Assembly: GCA_947378615.1 (NCBI GenBank)
Contig: CANCKV010000045.1
Location: 1 to 11,294, forward strand
Source of the DNA: Chitinophagaceae bacterium
Lineage (GTDB): Bacteria; Bacteroidota; Bacteroidia; Chitinophagales; Chitinophagaceae
Reading direction: 5' to 3'
DNA length: 11,294 nucleotides
The translations under genes were made by a program, and so were the position numbers. How positions within the stretch are numbered: the first letter of the stretch is position 1; every line of letters starts with the position of its first letter. Of this stretch, positions 4,612 through 11,294 are shown piece by piece. The notes under the pieces are model-generated. The model searched no databases and had not been told where the DNA came from. It was given only the letters and a program-made list of their open reading frames with translations.

Positions 4612-7296
4612 TTAGTTTCCACCACCCATATTTTCCATACCTCCACCTTGTTCTGCCTTTGTGTTTTTTCGTTTGAATAGACTCACATCTATCTTACCAA
4701 AACGATAACTAAAATTTAATCGAGCTAGTTGAGGGTCACGAAATCTATCTGAATTTTGAGTATAATAAGTGGCATCAGAATGTGTACTATTTCCAGTATA
4801 AAAAATATTATTCATACTCAATGTAAGAGATGCTCCTCGCCCTCTTGTCATTGTCCAATCTTTTCGGATGGCTACATCAATATCCCAATAACGTGGTAAA
4901 GTATATCCTTGTGCGAGTGCTTGAGGGCTGCCCCCAAACATACCTCCACTTCGACCTCCACCTCCTCCGCCATAATTACTTTGAGGAATCAAAGTTTTTG
5001 AACGACTTTCCCACGTAATCTGCATGCTCATTCCTTTACCAAATTTAACTGTAGAATTTACTTTCGAGTACCAACTAATCATATCATTACTAATATTCGC
5101 ACTTGGTATAGTCGCATTCAATTTAGCGTCATAAAAATTGACATTTAGCAATAAATCCCACCACTTTGTCACATTTAACTTCTCTGTTAATTCCAATCCA
5201 TAGGTGTAACTGTAATTCGCATTAGTATAACTTGAATAATAGAGACTGTCAGTAGTGGTTGAAGGAGTCTGCGTGTTTCTATTAATATCCTTGTATATAT
5301 ATCCTGTGATTAGGTTTGTGGAATACTTAAAATAGGCAGTCGCCAAGAAATTATCAGTACGATTATAATTGTTATTGTAAGAACATTCGAGTGCATTCGC
5401 AAACTCTGGTTTCAAACCTGCATTACCCACGGAAGGATTTTGAGGGTCTGTAAAGTTGTAAGCAGGAAGAATCTGAAAGAAATTAGGACGATTAATCTTC
5501 CGAGAATAATTCAGCTGCAAACTCTGTGCATCAGTCAATTTATAAGTAATATATACACTTGGAAACAAACTAATTGGATAAGAGACTTTGAAAGCAGTAT
5601 CATTCGGCAAAGTCATATTACCATGATAATCGGAACTCTCAGCTCTTAAACCCAATTGAAAACCAAAACGGTGAACTTTAAAACTATATGTAGCATACGC
5701 TGCATAAACTTGGTCAGTATATTTATAGATACTAGTAGCTGCAAGACTTTGAACTAAAGGAGTTGCAGAATCACCAAAACTTTGCAAGTTGTTAGTCTTA
5801 AAATCTCGGATAGCAACTCGAACACCGGCCTCTAATTTAGTATCTTCTGACAAAGGATTTTCATAATCACTTTGAATGGTTGTGTAACGATTATATCCAT
5901 TGCCAATAGTTTGTTGCAAAGACGGGAAAGGAAATTTACGTAAGCCTAATGCATTATAACTTAATGAATTAATATCGGTATTACTACCATTTGTACTAGA
6001 ATTATAATTTGCATCAGCAGTAATATTATGCCCTTCCTTAGCAAAATTGTGTCTGAAACTTAATTGCCCTCCGAAATTTTCGAAATGAAAGTTTGAACCT
6101 GTAACTCTATGAGTATTTGAAATTAATGCACTATTGGCAGAACTATCAATTCTTTGATTTGAAATATTATCAAATGCGCCTTGTGTATAACTACTTGCTA
6201 CACTTAAAGTGTTTCGGATGTCAATAAAATAATCGAGTCCTAACCTATAAAACTGGAAATGACCATTATTGGTGCCCTCATTTTTTGCATTTACATAGGT
6301 ATCCGACATAGCAGATTTACCAACATAATCAGTAGATGAGTTTGTAGTAGTTAAGGATTTCCGTTGATTATAATTTGCACTTGCAGTGAGATTTACTTTA
6401 TTTTGACGATAATTGATGTCGCCACCTGTATTTACCTTGCCTCTTGCATCAACTCCAGCACGCACGTTTCCATTATAACCATTCTTCTTATTCTTTTTCA
6501 GAATAATATTCAAGATACCTGTACCACCACCACTTGCATCATATTTGGCAGAAGGATTTGTGATTATTTCTACCTTTTCTATAATATCAGAAGGGATTTG
6601 GTCGAGAGTTAAAGTAGTAGGTCTGCCATCAACAAACAAAGTTGGAGTTGCATTCCGAAGAGTCACATTTCCATCAATATCAACACTTAAAGAAGGAATA
6701 CTCTTCATTATTTCTGTAGCGGTTTGCCCTGTGCTACTTAGGTTTTTGTCCACATTAAACACCTTTCTATCGATACCTAATTCCATCATTGGCTTAACAC
6801 TAGTCACCGTAACAGCTTCTAAGGTTGTAGCATCCTGTTCTAACTTGATATTTCCTAGGTCTTTGTCAGCTTGAGTGGCCATCTTTTGGAAGTCGGGGGT
6901 TGTGCCGGGTTCTGGGCGTTTAATACCAAAGGTAACAGGCATCTCTATTTTTTTATATCCAACAGAAGATATCTTTAATTGATACCTTCCCATCAATGAT
7001 AACCCATCTAAATCGAAATCTCCATTATTCTCAGTGATGTCTGTTTTATTCACTACTAATTTTAGCTGATGAGTAACTGTATCAAACTTATTAATGAATA
7101 ACTGTACGGTAACTCCACCAATTCCCTTGTTTTTGGCATCTACTATTTTGCCATAGAAGTGACCGATATTCAAATTAGTAGATTTCCCCAAACCGCCTCT
7201 TCCCATACCACCCGAACCCGAATATTGGGCTTTCACTTCAACCAAAGAACAAAAAAACAACAGAAAAGGAATCAGATAAATTTTTCGCATATTCAT
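4612..7296 (-). CDS. Outer-membrane beta-barrel protein of the TonB-dependent receptor superfamily
   Basis: From the chosen ATG at 7296 the product has 894 residues. A signal peptide covers residues 1-23 (hydrophobic IYLIPFLLFFCSL, likely cut at VKA-Q). A glycine-rich linker at about 26-37 follows. A carboxypeptidase-regulatory-like beta domain spans about 45-122 (GKIVDAKNKGIGGVTVQLF to SSVGYKK). A plug-like domain spans about 158-270, with LFVDGRPTTL and IIEKVEIITNPSAKYDASGG typical of the family. The rest is beta-barrel with many Asn, Tyr and Thr strands, as in the Bacteroidota outer-membrane beta-barrel family. The C-terminus ends in a glycine-rich tail. The substrate is unknown; no SusD partner is present, so SusC is not supported. 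The frame also allows an ATG at 7335, but that would put a polar extension before the signal peptide. The xylanase follows on the same strand. Confidence 0.92.
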   Translation of the reverse strand: MNMRKIYLIPFLLFFCSLVEVKAQYSGSGGMGRGGLGKSTNLNIGHFYGKIVDAKNKGIGGVTVQLFINKFDTVTHQLKLVVNKTDITENNGDFDLDGLSLMGRYQLKISSVGYKKIEMPVTFGIKRPEPGTTPDFQKMATQADKDLGNIKLEQDATTLEAVTVTSVKPMMELGIDRKVFNVDKNLSSTGQTATEIMKSIPSLSVDIDGNVTLRNATPTLFVDGRPTTLTLDQIPSDIIEKVEIITNPSAKYDASGGGTGILNIILKKNKKNGYNGNVRAGVDARGKVNTGGDINYRQNKVNLTASANYNQRKSLTTTNSSTDYVGKSAMSDTYVNAKNEGTNNGHFQFYRLGLDYFIDIRNTLSVASSYTQGAFDNISNQRIDSSANSALISNTHRVTGSNFHFENFGGQLSFRHNFAKEGHNITADANYNSSTNGSNTDINSLSYNALGLRKFPFPSLQQTIGNGYNRYTTIQSDYENPLSEDTKLEAGVRVAIRDFKTNNLQSFGDSATPLVQSLAATSIYKYTDQVYAAYATYSFKVHRFGFQLGLRAESSDYHGNMTLPNDTAFKVSYPISLFPSVYITYKLTDAQSLQLNYSRKINRPNFFQILPAYNFTDPQNPSVGNAGLKPEFANALECSYNNNYNRTDNFLATAYFKYSTNLITGYIYKDINRNTQTPSTTTDSLYYSSYTNANYSYTYGLELTEKLNVTKWWDLLLNVNFYDAKLNATIPSANISNDMISWYSKVNSTVKFGKGMSMQITWESRSKTLIPQSNYGGGGGGRSGGMFGGSPQALAQGYTLPRYWDIDVAIRKDWTMTRGRGASLTLSMNNIFYTGNSTHSDATYYTQNSDRFRDPQLARLNFSYRFGKIDVSLFKRKNTKAEQGGGMENMGGGN

Positions 7297-7664
7297 TTTA
7301 ATATTATTTCGACAATTATGTATTACATCATTCATTCAAAAATGCAATACTATAAAAAGACTTTCCCAAGAAATTATAAGAACGGCAATTAACTAACGAG
7401 AATCGGTAGAATAACTTAATTAAATACTGTTTTAAATTTATTGCGAAAGTAAAGGGCAATGATTTTGCCCTAACAATGTTTGCAAAATGATAACATAAGT
7501 AATATCAACAGAAGTATTTACTTTCAGTTTTTCATTTTAATGAAAGAATCAGATGTAATAAATTAAAATAAGTTTAAAAAGCCGAAAATTTCGTTTAACA
7601 TATTGTGTGTGTTGTGAATGCAGCATTTCTCTATCTATCTAAGCATCACGAAAAGGTATTCCAC
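7297..7664. other. Gene-free spacer upstream of the receptor gene
   Basis: No credible gene is seen in these 368 bases. The stretch would hold the receptor leader and promoter and the 3' end of the Smr gene. It contains small dyads: GGGCAA/TTGCCC at 7454-7470, TTTCATT/AATGAAA at 7530-7545, and CGAAA/TTTCG at 7583-7593. None has the features of a strong terminator. No 7-base array follows the Smr stop codon. Confidence 0.55.
7444..7476 (-). promoter_or_regulatory. Weak candidate promoter for the receptor gene
   Basis: On the minus strand 7451-7444 reads TACTTTCG, one base from TAnnTTTG, with a TTG at 7476-7474 some 22 bases upstream. It would give a leader of about 140 bases before the ATG at 7296. 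The imperfect element and long spacing make this tentative, but no better match was found in the spacer. Confidence 0.28.
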
Positions 7665-8684
7665 CTACTTAAAGAAAATTTCTGTAGCTCCATAACCATA
7701 TCGTGGATGATATTTGTTTATAAAACTCTTAACGTCCCTTTTTACTTTGAGTATTTCATGGATTTCATCTTTTAGTTTACCCGTACCAATCCCATGAATA
7801 ATAATTAACGAAGGTTGATGATGTGCCACAGACAAATCATACCACTTTTCAAATTCTCTCAATTGAATATCAAGAATTTCACCGTTAGATAGCTTTATCC
7901 AATCATCAGTCAATTGCTCAATATGTAAATCCACGACCGACTTTGCAGGTTCAAGGTGTTGCCTAGATTGACTCGCCTCATACACCTTAAATCCTTTCGC
8001 AGCGAGCCCAGTCAATTCAAATTTATCTTCATGTACTTTATCTGGATAAGTATCAAAGAGTTTGTAAGTAATTGTGGGCAGATTCTTTTCTTTCAGTTCT
8101 TCAATTTTTTGAAAAGTCTGTTTAGGCTTTAATTTCAAGGAAGTTTCAAAGTGGTCGGCCTTATTCTTTTCGGGTTTATTCAGCCCAAAATCAATGGAGA
8201 AAGAAGGGCTATCATTTACTCTTTCAAAATCTATATCATGTAAATAAAAATCTTGAAATCCACCAATTGTATTCTTAATTTCAAAATTATTTTCATTTAA
8301 AAAATATTGTTTGTAATCAAAAGTAAATTGTCGTTCAGTTTTATTGACTAAATAAATCTTTAAATTCTCTACCACTTCATCATTAAAATCATCAAGGGTA
8401 AACTTTGGAATAAAGACAAGCCACACACCCTCTTCAACTTTAATTTTATTGGGTTGCGGCTTTTCTGTAGGAATATTATCTAGAAAAACTTTAGGTTTCT
8501 TCTCTTCTACAACTGTTTTCTTAGAGAAACGATAGAAATATGGGAAGTCAATCTGATCCATGTAAGCAGGAAATTTCACTCCTCTTACATTTATCATCAC
8601 CATTTTGTCGTTCATAATTTCTACAACCCGACCTTCTTCATTGCTATGCAATACAATAATTTCATCACCTACCTCATACTTCAT
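7665..8684 (-). CDS. DUF2027 / Smr (MutS2 C-terminal-like) domain protein
   Basis: The 339-residue protein begins with a small beta-barrel-like DUF2027 region (residues about 1-55; KYEVGDEIIVLHS and VRGVKFPAYMDQIDFPYF are characteristic). A low-complexity, charged linker follows, then a beta-rich middle (about 85-235). A C-terminal Smr domain spans about 248-339, with VDLHIE at 251-256 and HGIGTGKL at 297-304. Family knowledge: Smr domains bind or nick nucleic acids, and the LDxH and HGxG elements are core. The role of this Bacteroidota fusion is not established. No signal peptide or membrane segment is seen, so it is probably cytosolic. The ATG at 8684 is preferred over a GTG at 8690: homologous proteins typically begin MK(F/Y)E(V/I)GD, and a good -7 element lies upstream. 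Confidence 0.9.
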   Translation of the reverse strand: MKYEVGDEIIVLHSNEEGRVVEIMNDKMVMINVRGVKFPAYMDQIDFPYFYRFSKKTVVEEKKPKVFLDNIPTEKPQPNKIKVEEGVWLVFIPKFTLDDFNDEVVENLKIYLVNKTERQFTFDYKQYFLNENNFEIKNTIGGFQDFYLHDIDFERVNDSPSFSIDFGLNKPEKNKADHFETSLKLKPKQTFQKIEELKEKNLPTITYKLFDTYPDKVHEDKFELTGLAAKGFKVYEASQSRQHLEPAKSVVDLHIEQLTDDWIKLSNGEILDIQLREFEKWYDLSVAHHQPSLIIIHGIGTGKLKDEIHEILKVKRDVKSFINKYHPRYGYGATEIFFK

Positions 8685-8712
8685 AATCACACAATTTATT
8701 CTTATAAAAACG

Positions 8713-8720
8713 CAAATGTA
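8713..8720 (-). promoter_or_regulatory. -7 promoter element for the Smr gene
   Basis: On the minus strand 8720-8713 reads TACATTTG, an exact TAnnTTTG match. Transcription would start near 8706, about 22 bases before the ATG at 8684. No clear -33 TTTG is seen at the usual distance. The placement mirrors the element that serves the divergent nuclease gene. Confidence 0.45.
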
Positions 8721-8845
8721 GCTTACTTGTTATATATCAGTGCTTAAATGATTGGAATGATAATGATACCCCTTAATCACTGAAAGAGTAAAAAAACTCT
8801 GTAATTCTATTATTATCCCCTTTCATTTTTCTTAAACGATATTAT

Positions 8846-8880
8846 TTTGGGTATATCTATGTCATTTGACCTTAATTTTG
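8846..8880 (+). promoter_or_regulatory. Promoter for the DUF151 nuclease gene
   Basis: TAATTTTG at 8873-8880 matches the Bacteroidota -7 consensus exactly, and TTTG at 8846-8849 is a full -33 match with a somewhat long 23-base spacer. Transcription would start near 8887, leaving a leader of about 24 bases. This also rules against the TTG at 8866 as a start codon, because it would lie upstream of the message. Confidence 0.5.
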
Positions 8881-8910
8881 TCGCTCTACCAGAAAAAACT
8901 AAAGGGGTTT

Positions 8911-9498
8911 ATGAAGAAAATAGAATTAGAAATTATTGCATTATCACATAGCATTACGCAAACACATTCTTATGCAGTAGTACTTGGCGAAGTGAATGGA
9001 TTGAGAAGATTGCCGATTGTAATTGGAGGATTTGAGGCACAGGCAATTGCAGTTGCCTTGGAAAGAATGAGTCCTAGTAGACCCTTGACACATGATTTGA
9101 TGAAGAACTTCATGAATGCCTTTGATGTTCAGTTGCAGGAAATAATCATCAATGACTTACAAGAAGGGATATTTTTCTCGAAACTAATTTGTTTTACAGA
9201 ACACGACACAGTAGAAATAGATAGTCGTACAAGTGATGCCCTTGCACTTGCTGTTCGGTTTCATTGTCCTATTTATACTTATGAACATATTTTGGACAAT
9301 GCTGGCATTTTGATGGACGATGCGACTCCTAAAAAAAGTAAAGGAGAAAATGTGGGAACAAAGGAAACAATCGACAAACAAGAGGATTTAAGTAAAATGA
9401 GTTTAGATGAATTAGAAACGCACTTGAACGAAGTCTTAGAAAATGAAGATTATATCAAAGCGATTGCAATTAGGGATGAGATAAATAAGAGAAAGTAG
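8911..9498 (+). CDS. Bifunctional nuclease family (DUF151) protein with C-terminal UVR motif
   Basis: The 195-residue protein carries a DUF151/BFN domain at residues about 1-130. Visible marks are LPIVIGGFEAQAIA near 34-47, SRPLTHDLM at 56-64 and DSRTSDALALAVR at 104-116. A lysine-rich linker leads to a UvrB/UvrC-type motif at about 163-194 (LDELETHLNEVLENEDYIKA), which would form a helical hairpin for protein or DNA contact. Family knowledge: a plant DUF151 protein has reported DNase and RNase activity. Function in Bacteroidota is little known, and this domain pair is the usual form there. A purine-rich AGGGG at 8903-8907 sits three bases before the ATG, a rather short Shine-Dalgarno spacing. 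The DUF4199 gene begins 54 bases downstream and may share the transcript. Confidence 0.92.
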   Translation: MKKIELEIIALSHSITQTHSYAVVLGEVNGLRRLPIVIGGFEAQAIAVALERMSPSRPLTHDLMKNFMNAFDVQLQEIIINDLQEGIFFSKLICFTEHDTVEIDSRTSDALALAVRFHCPIYTYEHILDNAGILMDDATPKKSKGENVGTKETIDKQEDLSKMSLDELETHLNEVLENEDYIKAIAIRDEINKRK

Positions 9499-9502
9499 GT
9501 TC

Positions 9503-9527
9503 TGAACTATGAATTATGAGTTATGAG
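9503..9527 (+). repeat. Three heptamer repeats (YTATGAR) after the DUF151 gene
   Basis: Starting eight bases after the stop codon, ctatgaa, ttatgag and ttatgag run at 9507-9527 in exact 7-base register. They are preceded by TGAA, so TGAACTATGA is shared with the array after the aminotransferase gene (3295-3304). The second arm that makes the aminotransferase-side copy an inverted repeat is absent here. Confidence 0.65.
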
Positions 9528-9552
9528 TACTAGAGGATAGAAAATTAAATTA

Positions 9553-10059
9553 ATGGAAAGTAAACAGAAGACACACGTAAAAAAAGGTTTAATCATTGCA
9601 GCTGTACTAATTATATTTGATATTGTATTGCAATTGATACATCAACAACCTGAACAATGGGTTTTCTATGCTAATTCTGCTCTTCTAATTGGAGGAGTAA
9701 TCGTCTCGATTCATATAGAAGGGGGAGAAAATACTGATAAAAAAGATTTTAGCAGCTTATTTGGTTATGGATTTCAAGTGGCTGTGGTTAGTGTTTGTAT
9801 TTTATTTATCTATACAATCATATCTGTTTATCTTGTTTTTCCTGAAAGTGTCTTAACGATTTATGATGAACGCATAAAGCAAGCACAGAAATTACCTAAA
9901 TTCGATTTAGCACAAGCTACATCACAAAAAGAAATGGCATTGAAAGTGATTAGGATTAGTCTGATATCTAGTGTTGTGATGCTTAATCTTGCTATAGGAA
10001 TTGCAGGTTCATTATTTGGCACATTAATAAGACTTTTTATAGCAAAAAATAGAAGTTAA
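9553..10059 (+). CDS. DUF4199 family integral membrane protein
   Basis: The 168-residue protein has four likely membrane helices at residues about 12-30, 37-54, 72-96 and 134-158. A soluble segment rich in charged residues (about 98-130, with YDERIKQAQK) lies between the third and fourth. Length, helix layout and the EGGENTDKKDFSSLFGYGF stretch at 56-74 fit the Bacteroidota DUF4199 family, which has no known function. Genes of this family are often found directly before a GT2 glycosyltransferase, as here, so a role near that enzyme is a guess from context. The ATG at 9553 has no strong ribosome site and no -7 promoter element was found in the 54-base gap, so read-through from the nuclease gene is likely. 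Confidence 0.85.
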   Translation: MESKQKTHVKKGLIIAAVLIIFDIVLQLIHQQPEQWVFYANSALLIGGVIVSIHIEGGENTDKKDFSSLFGYGFQVAVVSVCILFIYTIISVYLVFPESVLTIYDERIKQAQKLPKFDLAQATSQKEMALKVIRISLISSVVMLNLAIGIAGSLFGTLIRLFIAKNRS

Positions 10060-10084
10060 TCTTTGATTAAAAATGATTTGAATG

Positions 10085-10109
10085 ATAAAAAAAAGATAGT
10101 TTTTTTTAT
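10085..10109 (+). terminator. A/T-only hairpin after the DUF4199 gene
   Basis: ATAAAAAAAA (10085-10094) pairs perfectly with TTTTTTTTAT (10100-10109) around GATAG. This gives a 10-base A/U stem whose 3' arm is a U-run, 25 bases after the stop. It lacks a G+C stem, so it is not a classical intrinsic terminator, but the T-run and position suggest a transcription end or attenuator before the glycosyltransferase gene. Confidence 0.42.
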
Positions 10110-10236
10110 TTTCAATGAAACTTTCTTCATATAACACATTCAGTTTTCATTTGGGTTACTATTAAAATAAAGAGAACATTCATACTAATAGGGTATTTGA
10201 AAATAAAATTATCATAACATATAAAGAGTCTCACTC

Positions 10237-11181
10237 ATGGATATATCAATTGTTGTTCCACTGTTTAATGAAGAAGAATCATTGCCTGAATTGTGTGCTT
10301 GGATTGAACGTGTGGTAACTGCTAACAATTTTACTTATGAAGTTTTGTTGGTTGATGATGGCAGTAATGATGATAGTTGGGAAATTGTCAAACAACTATC
10401 TTCTAAGAATCAACACATAAAGGGGATTAAGTTACAACGGAATTATGGCAAGAGTGCTGCACTAAATGAAGGATTCAAGGCTGTAAAAGGGGACGTTGTC
10501 ATTACAATGGATGCAGACATGCAAGATAGTCCTGATGAAATACCTGGACTTAGAAAAATGATTATTGAGGATGGCTTTGACTTGGTAAGTGGCTGGAAAC
10601 AGAAACGCTATGATAATGCCTTGACTAAAAACATACCTTCGAAGCTGTTTAATGCGGCTGCAAGGGAATCTTCAGGTATTAAGTTGAATGACTTTAATTG
10701 TGGTCTGAAAGCATACAAGAGAAAAGTGGTTAAAAGCATTGAAGTCTTTGGAGAAATGCATCGGTATATTCCTGTATTGGCAAAATGGGCAGGCTTTAAA
10801 AAAATTGGTGAGAAGGTGGTTGAACATCGTCCAAGAAAATATGGCACAACAAAGTTCGGCTTAGAACGCTTTGTCAATGGATTTCTGGACCTTGCCACGA
10901 TTACTTTTCTAAATAAATTTGGGAAGCGACCGATGCACTTCTTTGGCTTGTATGGCACTTTATGCTTTTTAATTGGTTTTGTAGTAAGCTTGTATTTAGC
11001 TATGAGTAAACTGAGGGACACGAATTTTTCCTTAACTAACAGACCTGCATTTTATATAGGATTGGCGGTGATGATTATTGGCATACAATTATTTTTAACA
11101 GGCTTTGTGGCAGAATTAATAGGCAGAAACAGTACTGAAAGAAATAATTATTTAATTGAGGAAAGATTGGGAATAGAGTAG
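10237..11181 (+). CDS. GT2 polyprenyl-phosphate glycosyltransferase (DPM1/GtrB-like)
   Basis: The 314-residue protein is a family 2 glycosyltransferase of the dolichol-phosphate mannose synthase/GtrB type. The N-terminal GT-A domain shows SIVVPLFNEEESL at 4-16, the nucleotide-binding DDGS at 40-43, the metal-binding DAD at 92-94 followed by MQD, and an HRPRKYGTTKFG stretch at 197-208 typical of this group. Two membrane helices close the protein at about 234-256 and 271-296, as in GtrB. Family knowledge: these enzymes move a hexose from UDP- or GDP-sugar to a polyprenyl phosphate on the cytosolic face of the inner membrane, supplying sugar for glycan decoration. Donor sugar and acceptor pathway cannot be told from sequence. 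The ATG at 10237 directly begins the fold. No good -7 element was found in the 177-base gap upstream. Confidence 0.93.
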   Translation: MDISIVVPLFNEEESLPELCAWIERVVTANNFTYEVLLVDDGSNDDSWEIVKQLSSKNQHIKGIKLQRNYGKSAALNEGFKAVKGDVVITMDADMQDSPDEIPGLRKMIIEDGFDLVSGWKQKRYDNALTKNIPSKLFNAAARESSGIKLNDFNCGLKAYKRKVVKSIEVFGEMHRYIPVLAKWAGFKKIGEKVVEHRPRKYGTTKFGLERFVNGFLDLATITFLNKFGKRPMHFFGLYGTLCFLIGFVVSLYLAMSKLRDTNFSLTNRPAFYIGLAVMIIGIQLFLTGFVAELIGRNSTERNNYLIEERLGIE

Positions 11182-11294
11182 GTTTTGGTTGAGAGTAAAT
11201 TGGAAATAGGATAAGAAAACAATAGCTTTCAATCGTTTTTAAGCTTAAAAGTAATTTTCAATTGTTATCTACAAGATTTTAATTCAAATATTTA
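11182..11294. other. Spacer at window end with a 14-bp palindrome
   Basis: No gene is seen in these 113 bases. TTTTAAGCTTAAAA at 11237-11250 is a perfect 14-base palindrome, about 55 bases after the glycosyltransferase stop. It could mark a transcript end but lacks a loop and G+C stem. No clear 7-base array follows this stop codon. Confidence 0.4.

Noticed and set aside
6364..6874. Plus-strand open frames inside the receptor gene
   Set aside because: They lie wholly antisense to a well-supported gene and have no domain-like composition or start context.
3357..7296. Polysaccharide-utilisation locus (SusC/SusD)
   Set aside because: No SusD-like lipoprotein, no sensor-regulator and only one carbohydrate enzyme. 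The receptor belongs to the general beta-barrel family rather than clearly to SusC.
8685..8690. GTG start for the Smr protein
   Set aside because: The ATG two codons downstream gives the typical family N-terminus, so the GTG is not needed.
8785..8800. AGAGT/ACTCT hairpin between the divergent genes as a terminator
   Set aside because: It lies upstream of both divergent promoters, where no transcript should end, and has only five base pairs.
10608..11021. 137-codon minus-strand frame inside the glycosyltransferase gene
   Set aside because: Antisense to conserved GT2 motifs and membrane helices; the sequence resembles no protein family and has no promoter.

Overview
The window reads as an A+T-rich (roughly one-third G+C by eye) chromosomal segment of a Bacteroidota bacterium, most likely of the Chitinophagaceae or a close relative. 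Pointers are Bacteroidota-type -7 promoter elements (TAnnTTTG), few Shine-Dalgarno sites, an outer-membrane beta-barrel receptor with a carboxypeptidase-like N-terminal domain, a DUF2027-Smr protein, a bifunctional-nuclease (DUF151) protein with a UVR tail, and a DUF4199 gene before a GtrB/DPM1-type glycosyltransferase. No tRNA, rRNA, CRISPR array, transposase or phage gene was seen.

Layout. Bases 1-815 (+) are the 3' part of a TlpA-like thiol-disulfide oxidoreductase. Bases 816-1318 are non-genic and hold a 42-bp repeat array rich in dyad symmetry. Bases 1319-2008 (+) encode an unrecognised 229-residue protein. Bases 2148-3290 (+) encode a YbdL-like PLP aminotransferase that converges on a secreted GH10 xylanase (3357-4427, -). 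The xylanase lies downstream of a TonB-dependent-receptor-like outer-membrane protein (4612-7296, -). A DUF2027-Smr gene (7665-8684, -) is divergent from a plus-strand run: DUF151 nuclease (8911-9498), DUF4199 membrane protein (9553-10059) and polyprenyl-phosphate glycosyltransferase (10237-11181).

How the genes relate. The receptor and xylanase share a strand, but there is no SusD-like gene, regulator or second carbohydrate enzyme, so this is not a recognisable polysaccharide-utilisation locus. The 8684/8911 divergent pair has well-placed -7 elements on both strands. The other genes look like ordinary single-gene or short-operon core functions.

No complete novel system was found. The most unusual signal is in the spacers. 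Several stop codons are followed almost at once by short arrays with 7-bp periodicity: NNATGAR heptamers after the aminotransferase, xylanase and DUF151 genes, ACNTANN heptamers after the receptor gene, and a 42-bp (6 x 7) unit array after the TlpA gene. They differ in sequence but share period and position. The TlpA-side array is also open on both strands and would encode heptad-repeat peptides either way.
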